Source: Limonium bicolor | Taxonomy: Eukaryota; Streptophyta; Magnoliopsida; Caryophyllales; Plumbaginaceae | Assembly (NCBI GenBank): GCA_023374045.1 | Contig: CM041776.1 | Coordinates: 47,064,171 to 47,128,170 of the forward strand | Reading direction: 5' to 3' | DNA: 64,000 nt | The notes under the pieces: model-generated | Database searches by the model: none | Told to the model about the DNA's origin: nothing | Seen by the model: only the letters and a program-made list of their open reading frames with translations | Made by a program: the position numbers and the translations under genes | In this document: positions 21,793 to 35,300 of the stretch, piece after piece | How positions within the stretch are numbered: the first letter of the stretch is position 1 | Layout: each line of letters starts with the position of its first letter

Positions 21793-24700
21793 GAAGCTCT
21801 TGCCGTCCCCAGCAAGATACAACGATGAGTCTTAGCTCAACTAAGAAGATTTTATCATGCTCCAACAGTTTACCTACTTTGAAGGTATAACAACCCACAG
21901 ACAATGTCTTTGACCAACACACACAAGCAACTGCCTTGAACCGTCAACCGGTGTGTTTCCCGAAGCTCAAACATTTTTGACTTCTACCACGTTCTACTTG
22001 AATGGGTCATCGGTCTATAGAGCGCCACACCATTGGCGGAGTTTTGTGTCTTTTCTTTGCGACACATTGTTACTTAGTGCCCTGTTGCTCAAACTGTTGC
22101 GACGTCCTGAGTCCTTCCATTCGCATCGCAACGGCACCAAGTGAACAACCTACACGTTGCTGCGACATCCTGAGTCCTTCCATTCGTGGCGCGGCAACAT
22201 TTCGACGATGCTGTGCAGTAACGGGTTCCCCATGTCTCCTCGATGTCAATGTCCTTAATCCTTCAATTCGCATCGACACTTACTGCATTGCTTGTCATCG
22301 GCGACATCACCCTGATAAGCTGAGTCTTAGCTGGATGTGCCAACCCCTGTGCAGAATTTGCACAAGTGACAAAGACATTGATAGGTCAACGTCTGCACAC
22401 CAGATGGGTCGTTTCATCTTAGGCTACGCCCGAGAAGCAACCACCTCAAAGGAACCAAGTAGTTTCAGTGCTATGCACCTAACCACGAGACGAAGGGCAA
22501 CGTCGAAGCCATAAGAAGGAACTTCCCCACTGGTCCTGGGACGCGAGTGCGTCTCCTACTATATTCAAGTACTGTTAGAATATTCCCTAGGTTCCACCTT
22601 AGTGAAGCCCTGGGCCGAAGCCACACTGCCACTAAAACTCTAGGACCTTCCACAGGCATGGGGCCCCCAAGGGGACCACACCACTTCCTGCTAAACTGCG
22701 CGATATAGCCACTATCACGGCACCGCAAGGCACCTGCGAGTGCACCCAACACTTGGTAGCACGAAGCCACATCGGGTCTCAAGTCCCATTCTGAGCCAAA
22801 GGTAGTTTGGGCTTAGATCACATCACTAATTCTGCTCTAGGACCCCACGGTTTACGGAGCTTTCACATAAAACCACGAGCCTAAGCGAATTAGATCTCAC
22901 AGTACAAGTAGACCGGCTAGAAAGATGGGCCAATCAGCCCCTCTTCAACTTAATACGGCAACAACATCCCCAACACCAGATTCTGGTGAAGCCATCTTAA
23001 GCCAAGCGGTCAAAGTCTACGAAGACTAGTCGTGGACTTTTGATAACCCTTGAATCAAGTTTCGACACAGCATCCGCTTTCAACACAAAGGAGAAAGGGC
23101 AAGGTTGTTATGGGAGCACCCCTAATGTGCCTCCTTATCTGGAGCACAGGTTGTCCCCCCTTAATTGGAATGAATCTTCCAATTTACGAGGAGTTCCAAG
23201 AGTTTCCTGGGACCCGTGGGATTTACCCTTCTGCACCTCAGATCTCGTATCACATCCGATTCACCGCAGGGTTTAGACGGTCTCTCCTCACTAGGAGGAA
23301 ACCAAGCTAACGTCCAATTTTACTTAGAACCACGTATGCACCTTACCACAAAGGAGTTTGCAAAAAGGCTACTTTCTCATGAGCTTACATGCTCATTTCC
23401 CGATAGTAGGACCAATTGAATCCCCATCACGTATCTAAGGCCAACGTTGGCTCCACTCCAAAAGAACACCACTTCTTGGTATCACCTCCTTTACTAGGTT
23501 CCCTTTTCCAACTAACCCTGGAGCTCAGGGGACTCAGGTCATTGCCACAACAACCTTGTCTACGGATTATCCGCAAGGTTTTGTTGGCGACATGACCTTG
23601 TTATCGGCCTAACAGCCCATAACAAACCACGACGTCCTAGAACGTCAAATCCACCAACACACTCCGGGAGTTTGCCTACACAGTAAGCTCGCTTGGTGAA
23701 GTGACAACACCGATCGTGGTATGGAAACGAACAAGTCCTTGGCTTACCAGCCTTTGACCCGCCCACCGGATTACCTAGTTGGACAAGCCAACCCTCAAGG
23801 AACCCAACAACCTCAAATTGCTATGATCAATCAAGGGGACCGATTCTCTCTTCTAAAGGCACGTTCACCCTCAGATTCGGTCTCTTGAAGCTTATACCAG
23901 AATTCAGTGTGACTTACATCTTAGGCTTACCCATCGGTCTGTCATTACATTGTGCGCATCACCGCGTGAACCTTTAGCTCAACACGAATTACCACATCTC
24001 AGTGGCGGGTCCGGACCGCAATAACCAAGTTGTTTGACGCGCACTGCCAATAGGTCAACACAAAGTCATCCATCAACCACCCGAAGATGGTTGAACCTAC
24101 CAAACACAGGATTACACCTGGAGTTCGAGGACTCACCGGCAACGTCGAAAACACCTATGTTTTGAGTTTTCTAGCAATGGCAGGGGCAAGAACCTATGTC
24201 AAACACTTTGCTCGGTCAATCCTTGGTTGCAACCGTTAAGCCAAACCTCTGTTGACCATCTAGAACCTCAACACGATTCATATCCATAAATGAACCGAAA
24301 GGCTAAGATTGACCAGCATGTCTAAAGGTTCATCAAGCGACTCTAGCAACGTTCCAACAATGTCCTTTAAGACCTGCTAGTCTTCAAAACCCTCGTCACT
24401 GATCAAGAGACGAAGATGTTTGAACATCGGATCGTGCTAACGTCCCAACAACGGAGCGATGCTCCTACGGCAGCTTGGGCCTCACCCAGCAGCCGACAAA
24501 TAGTCATCCAATCCGACACCGCTAGACCAAGCCCAAGATCTGATTCGTTGACCTCTAAGAGGACAAGGCTCAGCTCAGGCCTTCGGTCTGAACGGCCACA
24601 AGCCATTCTGCGAGACTGGGTTTGCAGCCAGCACCTAATCCAGGTCGGCTCCAACAAGCTCATTTACAGCAACATGAGATCAAACTTCTTTCATTGCAGC

Positions 24701-25330
24701 TTCAAGTGAAGGCAAGAAAGGAGAACTCAAGGTAAGCCCATAAGGATTGTACCTAGGTGTGAAAGTACACACGATCGGCATGTTGCAAGAGACCACCATC
24801 CCTACTCGCAGGGTCATACGGACAACTTCTCTTCCGAACACGCGACAGGTCTCAAACCCACGCTTGTTCGAACCAACTTGACATCTAACACCGCACACCT
24901 GACCTTGTCATTGGGCAAACACTCTCGTAGAGTTTGCATGACACTTCAACGTACGAGCAAGTTATCGTGATCCCATCAAGGACTGAACAGGATGAGCCAA
25001 CCTTCAGGAGAAGGATCTTTTCCGACTTAGACAGATGAGTCAACCTACGAAAGTAGGGTCTCTTTGCTAAAGGCATTCAAGAACCCATTTGTAGTCTTTG
25101 ACTAAGGATTAGTAGACCTTCCTTTGAAGGATCTTTTCTAACTAAGTCCATCACAAGTTGGGCTAACTCATAGCTTAGCCTCGTCCGAACCCTCCCCCAA
25201 TGAGACCATTACGGCAAGGGTATTTGATCAAGCCTAACTTGAGTCAACTCAACCCACGAAATTAAGTCACAACGGCAAACAAATAGGTTTAATCAAAGCC
25301 TTCATCCCAAACTAACCATCCGAATGGAAT
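21793..25330 (-). other. Non-coding interior of a decayed retroelement, inferred
   Basis: It lies upstream (minus orientation) of the polypurine tract at 21780-21792. GC content is near 50 percent and noticeably above the flanks. No reverse transcriptase, integrase or gag motif was found, and the longest frame (plus 22002-22514) spans a tandem repeat. A LARD-like or hyperdecayed interior fits, but this is weak. Confidence 0.3.
22085..22285. repeat. Tandem repeat, unit about 70-85 bp
   Basis: Three units around CCTGAGTCCTTCCATTCGCA: at about 22108, 22170 and, more degenerate, CCTTAATCCTTCAATTCGCA near 22252. It makes an open plus-strand frame of 170 codons that is best ignored. Confidence 0.65.
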
Positions 25331-26044
25331 CAACAACAACAGCCCGCCTCGATTTTCTGTTTTTTCTTTCTCTCCATTTGGGTGGAAAATTTTAAAAGTT
25401 GCTTGAATAAAAAATTCAAACACAAACCGTCGTAATGGACGTCCATTAATGTGTAAGTTAGATTCCTAAATCCTGAGGCCTGAGAATTGATTAGTTTCGT
25501 GTTTGACCATACCTTATAAGTTCAACCGTTCTCTTAATAGAACTGGTTGTTCTCTAACTGAATTGTTTATTTTTGTCGGGTCAAAGTAACCCTAGCCAAT
25601 GAGTTATTAGCTCCATTGGTTTAATAAACATTAAATCTTAAGTTATGAGGGGTGTAGGCTTGACCCTCCTGCGCCTCCTGAATTTGCCTCTCATCTCGAA
25701 CTGTTCACTCGAGATGGTCGGGTCAGTTTGTCGACCCTAGGCGGAAGACAGATCTGATACAGATGCCGACCTCCTAACCTGAACATGCATGACCGGAGTC
25801 AGTCCCGAATTCCTCTTCTGCCAAGTTCAGTTAGCTGAAGTCTCATTGACAATTTGTTAGTTAATCCTCTCTCAGTATTAACCAACTAATAACAGGGAGT
25901 ATTTATAACCTTATACAATTGTTTACTAAACATAGTTAATGAACAAGCTCTGAATCAATTCGTGTTAGTGTGCAATGGACACACAATAACAATACAATAA
26001 ATCGGTTTCAAGCTTAATCTTGCTTGGTCGTATCACAATAACAC

Positions 26045-26115
26045 ATAGCACACAAACCGAGGTAGACCTCGTTAGCAAATAAGCTACAAGAATCCCATAC
26101 CGTACACCGGAGATT
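26045..26115 (-). promoter_or_regulatory. Conserved LTR module 1, element C
   Basis: The minus strand contains GGTATGGGATTCTTG, then TTTGCTAACG, GTTTGTGTGCTAT and ACGACCAAG in the same order as 45331-45416 in element B and, more loosely, 30721-30775 in element A. Conserved across three elements whose surrounding LTR sequence differs, so probably a functional transcript or promoter element. Its role is unknown. Confidence 0.6.
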
Positions 26116-26429
26116 GGCTAGCTCTTAATCCCTCGTTCGTCTAATCCGCCGAACGCCTTTGACTTATCAAGATCTGTAACTAGAACTAGTATTTGTATCC
26201 CGTGTCTTAGAACTAATTTGGTTCACTTTTCAACTTAAACCTCTTCCTAGGTTAACCCGGGTATAATAGTATACCGTTAAACGGGTTTGTTCCTTTAGGA
26301 GCGTTTTCAAGCTCAATTCTAATTCTTTAACATACTAACGTTGTTAGCAGTTATTTAGTTGCACAATTAGCAACTTTAGACTTATACGGACCTTGTATTA
26401 GATTTTCGTATTTTTCACAATTCATCCGT

Positions 26430-26680
26430 ATTTCACTATTCATTTATACGGTCCCGTATTCTACTATTCATTTATACGGCCTCGTATTTTACTATTCACC
26501 ATATTTCACTATTCATGTATACGTATTTTACTATTCACGTATACGTCTCGTATTTGACTATTCATATATACGTAGTTACTATTCATGTATACGTATTCAC
26601 TATCATGTATACGTATTTACTATTCATGTATACGTATTTACTATTCATGTATACGTATACTATTCACGTACACTAAAATA
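26430..26680. repeat. TATTCATGTATACGTATTTAC minisatellite
   Basis: About twelve imperfect 18-25 bp units with TATACG and ACTATTCA. Inside the LTR of element C. Confidence 0.8.
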
Positions 26681-27695
26681 CTTTACGTATTTATTTCTTT
26701 TTCCAATATAACTTGTATTTTCATTAAAATACTTTAAGTATTGATTTTCTCCTATACTTATTAAATTACGGGTATACCCCTCGTATGTTCCTTAATTTAT
26801 ATACGAGTCTCATTTAAACCCGTCTTAACTCTGTTTCTTTTACAACTTGTTTCTAAATTCTTTATTTAATTTCCTTAACCTTCTTAAACACATAAAAATG
26901 TGTTATTTATATTACTTACCCACAGTTTTCTCTTAATTTCTATTTTACTCATAATAAGTTCTAAACTTGTTATTTATATTTCTAATTTCTTCCAAAGTCT
27001 TTCTTATATAAATTCTTTTATACTTTTGGTCAATTACCAAAATATAGCCAAGTTTGACCAGTCTTTTATGGTCAAACCCCCTAACTTTGCATTATTTACA
27101 ATGATACCCCTAAAGTTAATTTAACTTAACTTTTTATTCCTTTATCCTTTTAATATCTAATCTTTTGCTACCAATTTTATTCTATCTCCTCTAAACATTT
27201 TACAAACTGTCATTGACCATGTTTGACCACGTTTGACCAGGGAAATTACCATTTTATCCTTGTGGTCTTTTCTTTTATCCTAACTCATTTATTAACCAAT
27301 TTAACTCCAATTAATTTCTAATTTTCGTAACTAATTTTCCTACAGGTTTTTGAACACCAAAAATCATTTTAAACATCACTAAACCACCAGATTTAATTAT
27401 CTAATGTTATAGTATATATATACCATCTTTTATTAACCTTAAATATACCAAAAACCTTATAAATTCCTTATAATATTTATTAACTCTTTATAAATTGTAA
27501 ACTTAATTCTACAATTATTTTCTCATCATCTAAACCCTCAGAAATTCCATATTGACCCCATTAATTTTCTGTATTCACCTTTAGGTACCAAAACTTCCTA
27601 AATTTTACATATTACTCTTAATTATACTAATTCCTTTACTTTAACTAAGTTAGATAATTTTCATAACTCATTAATAAGCCCTTTCTTTTTGGCCA

Positions 27696-27700
27696 AATAG
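27696..27700. repeat. Target site duplication of element A, left copy
   Basis: AATAG directly before LTR start TGAAATACCCC. An identical AATAG lies at 57824-57828 directly after the final TGTTACA. A perfect 5-bp duplication 30 kb apart proves that the material between them belongs to one insertion with later nesting. Confidence 0.95.
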
Positions 27701-30204
27701 TGAAATACCCCAAACCTTGATATGTGGTTTAAATATCAAACTATGTTTATAAAGGCTAAAAGTGCCTTAGGAACATCAGTGTACAATTTTAATCATAGTA
27801 AAATGCAATAAAGCATTAAGACACAGTTTGAGCAAAACATGCTCTAAGCTATGAGTGAACTTGGTTAGGACCCAAAGAGCCTACCAAGACTTAATAATAT
27901 TCAATTATGATTTAATAAGGCTAAATAAGTCCTTAGGAAACCTTGGTGGACAGTTAAAAAAACCAAAACAATAAATACCTTAAAGTCAATAAGAGCAAAA
28001 ATGTGCTCTAAGCTTGGGATAAATTTGTATAAGACCTAATGGTCATACCTATACCTTATAAATATGTTAATGAACATATTAAATCAATTACTAAAGAAAA
28101 CCAAGCTTCAAAACAAGTTAAACACAAAATGTGCTTTAAGGAGGCTTAAAGCACATTTTTGAAAAATTGTCTTGTAAATGAGTTTTGAGTCGCTAAATGA
28201 CCATCATTACTCTTTAATCAACAGTGTACTACTTAGTATCACATTAGGAAGTCTAAATCAATGGGAAATCAAAAATTTCACAATTATGTGCCTTAGTTTG
28301 TGAATAGTGCTCAAATAGTGCTAGTTTAAGTCATAAGTCAACATAAGATGTTAAATGGTCAAACAAGGCCATATATCTTTAATATAGAAGGGGGGACTGT
28401 TTTTGAAGTGTGAGTCATCACACTTGGCCAGCAAAGTCAATTAAAGAAGAAAGGATAAAGTAAAAAGACTATTTACTTTATAAACATAAATATCTCACAC
28501 TTTTACCTCTCACCTCACTTTTCTTCATTTCCTTTCTTTCCCACCGTCTTCCTCATGGTTCTCCCAACTCCAAACCGTTCATGCTACAGCACATCTCTTC
28601 TCCAACTTCAATTGCTCATCAAATGTTCAATATTGCTCCAAATCAAAAACTAAGCACATATTTGTCTTAGTTGAGTCAAGGCCTTTCATCCTCTCTTTTC
28701 AAAATTTCAAAAGCTCATGTTTGATGCCATGAAGAAACTCCATTGAAGGGGGAAAGTTCTGTTTGAAGAGCTCTTTTGCTTCTTCTCTCATTCAAGGTAA
28801 GGAAAATCAAAGAAAATCCAAGTTCCCATCATTTTCTTGTATAACCGAAAATTCACCTTACAATGGTGCCTTGTCTTGCTATTTTCTTAGCTTAATTCAA
28901 TCTTCAAGGGACTAAGAGGAGTCCTATCTTGCCACTTAACCAAGCTCTCTTTCAAATTCCAAAGGTAATCATCAAATTTAGTGTTTTAAGACACTTATGT
29001 AAACCTAGGGTTTAATTATGAGTTTGAGTATTAAACTTAATACTCATTACCCTTATATGTGTATTGGTTAGAAGGTTGACAAGTGATAAAAGCTCCTTGC
29101 CGATTTTCAATTAAGAAAAACAAGTGAAAACAAGTGAGAAAGCTTGGAAAACAAAGAGGTAAATGACCTCTCTTAATGTGGTTTTATGTACTAGGGAATT
29201 GAGCTATATTTGCTTAATAAATAACCTAAAGAGCCAATGGGAAATGATCTAGAAAACTATCCACAAGGTGGACTAAAAAGACATGGGAGCATTGTTGTGT
29301 GTATTTGCAGGTCAAAGGCATTACTTATGTGGGAAATTCAGTGTTTAAGTTTAATGCAATTTAAGGGCCTAAGAGCCATGTTATTTAAGGGCCTAAGTGC
29401 CAAGCAATTTAAGTTTATGCACTATATTGTGATGTAGTGTAGTTTAAAGGTTTAGTTGTGTGTAAAGAACATCTCTTGTGAAAGTGAATGTGTTTGATGG
29501 TTAAAGGATGAAAAACCATATGTTTGTGTATAAGAGTGTGTATTAAGAGATTGAATGTTCTTGATTGTCTAAAGGTGAAAACAATGTGTTTTGATGTGAG
29601 TATATACAAGAGAAGCTATGGCGAAATTTAGTTGATAAACAAAGGAGTTTATGTGATGAAATGAGATTTTAAGACCTAGAAGGTACTAGGAACTTGTTAA
29701 GTGTTAAGATGGTGGAAGAAGGTGAATCATGGTGTTCTTAGGTGTTAAGGTGCCATGGGCATTGTCTTGGAGGATTTAGAACTCAAATGGGTGTTTTGAA
29801 CACACCAAGGAATTGTTATGTGAAGTGTTAAGTCTTGTTCAAGATTTGGTAAACAAAGGAAAAGAAATGCCTAGTGAAGCTCTAAGTGAAAACTTGTGGA
29901 AATTATAAGCAATTGTGCAAAGGAGGTGTGTATGAGAAATAATGCTTTTGGAGTGGTGGTAATGTTTGTGAGACAACACTTTGGTTAGTTGAGGTAGTAG
30001 GCATGATATACCACTTAGAAATCTAAGAAAAATGTTATAAGTGCTAGGAATTGTTGTAAGGAATTGAGTAACCAGTTAGTGATGATTTAGGAAAGTTTAG
30101 TGCTTGTTTTAAGGTGTTTAAACATGTAGGAAACATGTGGAAAGTTTATGGAATGATTAGGTAAGGTTTAAGGTTGGTTTAGGGGTTGAAAAATGATGTT
30201 TTGA

Positions 30205-30420
30205 CAAGTTAATAACATGGTCCGGGACCTAGCCCTTGTATAGGTACCCGGACCACCCCTTAAAAGAGCCGAGAGTGAAGTTTAGAGTGGTCCGGGTCCT
30301 TAGTCCAGGACCGGACCCCCCGGACCAAGGATAAAATAAGGCCGAGAGTACATTTTACAAGTGGTCCGACCTTGGGTCCGGACCAAGTCCCGGACCAGGT
30401 CAAAGTGTTGCAAAATCTGT
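30205..30420. repeat. GGTCCGGG inverted and tandem motif cluster
   Basis: Three units alternate GGTCCGGGACCTAG/GTACCCGGACCA-type arms with GCCGAGAGTGAAGTTTA spacers. Each unit can pair GGTCCGGG with CCCGGACC. The right LTR copy at 39721-39905 preserves the pattern. Confidence 0.75.
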
Positions 30421-30720
30421 TTTAAAGGCTTCTAATCATGGGGAATTGAATGGTAATGGTTTTTAGGTGAGGTTTAGCCTTGTTTGTGGCATATAAAGGC
30501 CTTAAAATGTGTAAACAAGTGTTGGGTTTGATGTGAGAGTTGTAACTTAATATCACAAGAGTAAGTTAAGTGTAACGGGAATGACGGGGTAAACTATGGG
30601 CGCTTTAAACGTTAAGCAAACATGTTACCCCAATATTAATAAAATAATTGTGATGTTACCAGTTGTACGGGATTTGTTCGAGGAACCTAAAAGGACATGA
30701 TAAAGTGGACTCCGGTGACA

Positions 30721-30775
30721 GGTATGGTTTTCTTGCAACCTGTGTCCTACCGGATTACACCGGCTTGTATGCCAA
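30721..30775 (+). promoter_or_regulatory. Conserved LTR module 1, element A
   Basis: Contains TCTTGCAACCTGTGTCCTAC followed by CGGATTACACCGGCTTGT. Element B has TCTTGCAACCTGTTTTCTAA and CGGATTACACCGGCTTGT at the same relative place, while surrounding LTR sequence is much less alike. The 3' LTR copy is at about 40230-40282. Confidence 0.65.
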
Positions 30776-31860
30776 TGTGTTTTTCTGTATGTTTGCCACG
30801 TTGTAAGATAAAACATGTAATGAGTTTACAGTAATTCATTTATGTGGCGTGTACAACTCCGATACCATTTAACCTCGGAAGTGTTAACCTTAGTTAACTG
30901 AGTCTAGGATCACATGAGAGTACGGTATTCGGAGTAAACGACCCGAACCATGGGACGTACTAACCACGGCTATGTGTGTGTTAATTGTGTGATATGTGTA
31001 TGTGAATGTAGGGATCTCCCTTGTGTGTTTAACCCAGTTGTAATACTGTATGGTGTGTAGTCATGATAGACTCCATAGTGGGGTTCTAACTAATATCTAA
31101 AGTAAGTATGTACTAACAGTGGTGAGGAATCCGGTTTGGCCGGTCGCGCGTTGTTTGGGAGAGGGCATCCTTCCTAGCCTTACCCTTCTCTTTGTTATGG
31201 TTGTTTCCCTCACGGGTTATGATCTCCCATTAGCTTACTCCAAAGCTTAGCTATTCTGACTTATGATCGGTTTAGGGGGAACATGTGTTTGTGTGGTGTG
31301 TTCGGGCCTCCAAACCCGAACCGCCTTAACTTAAGTTACTCGTCCGACTATTAGGACGGTAATGAGTGTTGTTGCTATTGTATAACGAGCTTATCATGAG
31401 ACTGGCAACATTCTCTAGGCTCACCAGTGTATAAACAATGTTTGGGTCGGTTCCTAAGAGAACCATTCCCGCTATGTTATGTATTTTGTTTGTGATGCAA
31501 TATCTATTGTGATGTTATGATGTACACGTTGAAACGTGCAAGTGTTGTTATGTGTTGTTATGTAGTGTATGTTATATGTTGTAAAATGTGGAGTATGTGG
31601 ATCATGGAAATGATTCCAAGTTTGTGATAAGAGGCGTTTAAGGATAACCCGATTTAAGGGTAAGTGTCGTCTATTAAGGAAGTAGCTCCATTGGAGGAGG
31701 AACACTCTAGGGATAATGAATACCATGAGTGACTTATTAAGTAAGGATATATTATCCGTTTGTTGAGCCCGTTGAGGCGAAATGATTATGTGTTGTGTGT
31801 TTACAGTTGCATGTATGATTTAAAAATAATCAACCGCATGCTAAGACGACAATTAGTTGT

Positions 31861-31960
31861 GCGTGGCCCGGTAGCATGTGGGCTGCGGGATTACCATACC
31901 AGCAAAGGTGCTGAGCCCTTGGGGGCCACCCTTTCTCTTCTTTTCCTATTTCAGGTACAG
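31861..31960 (+). promoter_or_regulatory. Conserved LTR module 2 with CCCTTGGGGG hairpin, element A
   Basis: GTGGCCCGGTAGCATGTGGG, then CCATACCAGCAAAGGTGCTG, AGCCCTTGGGGGCC and a pyrimidine run ending TTTCAGGTA. Element B carries the same order at 46155-46240. The CAGGTA after a pyrimidine tract resembles a 3' splice site. The GCCCTTGGGGGC core can fold into a short stem. Confidence 0.65.
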
Positions 31961-32317
31961 AGAGCTGGAAGCCGTTCGAGAGTAGGACGGGTAGTCGTTG
32001 TACATGGGTAATCATTTAAGTGTATGTATATAGTAGGTGTAGTAAGACCGAAGTTGTTGTCGGCATCAATTTGTAAATACTCGGTACAGTTGGAAGGTAT
32101 GTGTATGTTGTTGTTGTTGTTAATGGAAAGGGTCAGTAATGTGTAGTCGCTCGGGAATCTAGTCCATCAGACCGGTACAATGTTTATGTAATAGCCTTGT
32201 TAGCCACGTGGGTGGTTAACGGCGTGTAACACCAACGATTTAAGTTATGTGATGAGGTGTGTATTCCGCTGCAGATTGTTGTTATGTGTTTGTTGTTGGA
32301 TGGGGTGTTACAAAAAG

Positions 32318-32343
32318 TGGTATCAGAGCGAAGTATCGCTCTG
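32318..32343 (+). promoter_or_regulatory. Primer binding site (initiator tRNA-Met) and hairpin, element A
   Basis: TGGTATCAGAGC at 32318-32329 is the classic plant initiator-Met primer site, five bases after the LTR end. CAGAGCG (32324-32330) pairs exactly with CGCTCTG (32337-32343) across a six-base loop, so half the primer site lies in a hairpin. Element B has the same stem with a different loop. Confidence 0.9.
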
Positions 32344-35300
32344 ATGACTGAATTACCGAGCTTAGGAAGTACCGAGTTAGGATTTTAGTACTTTGGGTTA
32401 AGGGTTGAGTGATAGCGTGAGAGATACGCTAGTAAGGAATTACCAGTGTGTACTGGAAACCTACAATATCCTTCCCACCCTCCACAATCCCTGTTTTATA
32501 ACTTGGGAAAGAACGCCAGAGAGATGGAAGTCCACTCTTACTCGGGAATACCCGATCTGGCTGTTATTAAATACCTCTAAAGGTACGGAGAACCTGTCAT
32601 ACGGTAGATCCCGAAAACTGGGAATCCCGGAGACGGTCTCCATCTGAACAATGTTAACCGCATTTAATAGCGAAGAATGAAGGATTCTGTGTATAAGAGA
32701 ATAGAATTTCCGGCAACCTGGGTCGACATGCCAAGCAGTCGAGAATAACCAGCTTGCAACGCATCGACCGTGCAACAGACAAGAAGTGGATTAGTGAAAC
32801 CCGAGACGAGTGTCTACGGGACCACAGTTGCTAAATAATACACCAACGGTATATCAACCGACAAAGGAACTACAACGTAGTGCCCAAACAAGAGACAAGT
32901 CTCAGTAACCACGACAAATACGTCGAACGGGCTACAAAGAGAATACAATACTAAGACAAAGGGGTCTCCCAGAATGGGAAACACCCTAGTTGATGATCAT
33001 CGTGTGAAGACAGTGAGAAGTCACCTAGAAGAGTTATTATCAAGGCAGCAAGATTAGTGAGGGCCAACAAGGCCACTGATGACAGTATGGGTAAAAACAA
33101 TACCACAACTGGTATGTGTTAAACCGATAGCCAGTTAGCATGGCGCACTTGCCATAGCAAGTGCTGCTATAACAGGGCTGTTCGGGAAACTTATAACCAC
33201 TACAAAGTATTTGGTAGAGTACCATAAAGTTAAATGTGATCGTCATAACAGTGGAAGGGCCTGTTAGCCTAACCCCTGTAATTGGAAGTACACCAGTCAG
33301 CAAGAAGCTAGACTTGGTTAAGGTAAGAAGATGTTGTGAAACCATGAAAATTCTTCTTTCAACCCAGATTTATTCAAACCCTTTTCTTTTCAAAACCAGA
33401 TCTTCTTTCAAACCAACACTTCTTTCCAACCTTCTTTTAAACCAAACCAGTAAAACCAAGGACAGTTGACCAGGATACAACAATGGATAAACTTTCCCTC
33501 GATTAAGTTCGGGAAGCATGGAATAAATATTGTCGCGGGACAATATAAGGGAGTTGACAACAGAATACTTCACCTAGGCGTGTGACGGACACTACGAGTG
33601 TACCAACTGAATTGTGGGACGACCGCACTCCGATAGGAGCTTGTGGGCCTGACAGACCTACTTATGGGTTAGTTGGGTAAGTAGCAATGTATCATTATGG
33701 TACCCCACACATGTATACGAGTGGAGTCCGAAACACGGGAAGTAGTCGACTCCGTATTACGGTCAGCAGTATAAATCAAACAAGAGCTAGAGATTACAAG
33801 GAATAGTTGAAGTTAAGGAACTTAGTTAAGTTAACGAGACTAAAGGGATTAGTGAATTCCTCTCAAGGAAATGTTTAAGAATTAGGAAGTGCGACGGGCA
33901 CAAACTGTTATGTAAAGACATCACATATGACTTAAGGATCCTCAAGGATAAACATTATAACTGGAATGGTGACCCAGCCTGTACATGGCAAAGCAGATTC
34001 CTAGTGTGGACACATTAATGTGCAATGAACGAGATGAAACTCCCAGAAGTACCTACACTACCAGGAAATGTTGATCTTCACAGAAGGAGATAATAAGCCA
34101 TTTAAGAACGCAAACGGCGTGACTAACGGAATGTACCAATAAGTGTGAACTAGATGTAAAAGCATAACTTAGCAACACCCAGGAGCAATCCTTGAAGGGT
34201 GTTCGCATCAACAAGTGTTGCACGAAATGGCATGACAGAAACACAAGGGTTGAAACTAACACCCAGTTTAAACATAAGTTGTCAGGAGACGGACTGACAA
34301 TCTTAAGGGGCATCCCATGAAAGGAAACGGAATGCAACGACCTTGTCATGGAGCTCAGTATAATATCCAAACCATATAATGTTGTACAGAGAAGTACATA
34401 TGTGTGGACAGCCTATAATGAGCGCAGCTCAAGGCAAATAAGGCTTATAGGCCATAAGCAAGATATGTTATATAAATTAGACCGATTGGAGAAGTTTATG
34501 TTGTATAAGTGAATAGAGTGGTAAACGAACCACTGCATTAAGAGTGGGGATACCTCTCGATATTGTGAGACCGCAGGAGCGGTAGTTATGTGAACCAAGC
34601 TCAAGAAATATGTTAAGGATGGATGATATTATTATTGAAAGAGAGCAGTTAGCTTAATAGTACGTGTGTATAAAGTGAAACACCGAGCTAAATAATGCCG
34701 GCTTGTGACTCGAATGATCGATGCTCAAGGAGCATTCAGTAGTCATCCCAATGAGTAATGAACCATAATGTGAATAATGTAAGTATATGCGTGGAAGTTG
34801 AGGTGACAGTAGATATGATATAAGCTGATGTTTAAAAAAGCACGGTGCGAACAAGCGACCGTTGTATAATGTTGTTAAACGATAATGTACAGATAAGACC
34901 AGTTATGAGTTAAACTCAGTGGAGATGCAAGATAAGCGATATTAAACAACTGGGCAATAAGCCAGTGGTAGGTACTATGTGATGAGGAACTCAGTGTGAA
35001 TTCCATGGCGAATCGCATAAGAGATTTACTGTCAAGAGTTTACGCCTCTGCACTCTGTATGACTGAGTGTTTTGGTATTGCACTTGCGAGTAATGATCGA
35101 TGGATAGCTAGGAATTGGAAACATGTTAATTGTGGAGAATATGTTATAATGGCCGATGCATAGGAAATGCAAGGCCGCACCAATAAAAAGTACTTGTACA
35201 ATGTGACATGATTAACAGTAAGTGACTACAGTAGCACTAACTGCCAAATATCGGTATGGAATATACCCCAAATGTTGTAAATAGCTGAGAGAGCACTACA

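Larger units (their letters stand above)
25331..27700 (-). mobile_element. Element C: distal part of its 3' LTR, minus strand
   Basis: Removing element A joins this segment to 57829-59363, the proximal part of a minus-strand LTR starting TGAAATACCCC at 59363. It carries the shared LTR module at 26045-26115. Texture and order of motifs follow the LTR of element B. No primer binding site is visible at the left end, so the distal edge (about 25330) is uncertain and may be truncated. Confidence 0.6.
27701..32312 (+). repeat. Element A 5' LTR
   Basis: 4612 bp, TGAAATACCCC to GGGGTGTTACA. Order of contents: AT-rich U3-like stretch with GCTCTAAG repeats (to about 28450), a pyrimidine-rich CTCACTTTTCTTC stretch, a long untranslated-leader-like region, a GGTCCGGG repeat (30205-30420), module 1 (30721-30775) and module 2 (31861-31960). 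A TTTATAAACATAAATATC run near 28478 is a possible TATA region. No coding frame. Confidence 0.95.

Noticed and set aside
22002..22514. Plus-strand frame of 170 codons
   Set aside because: Crosses a degenerate tandem repeat, is Cys/Ser/Arg-rich without any domain, and overlaps an open frame on the other strand; a chance frame.
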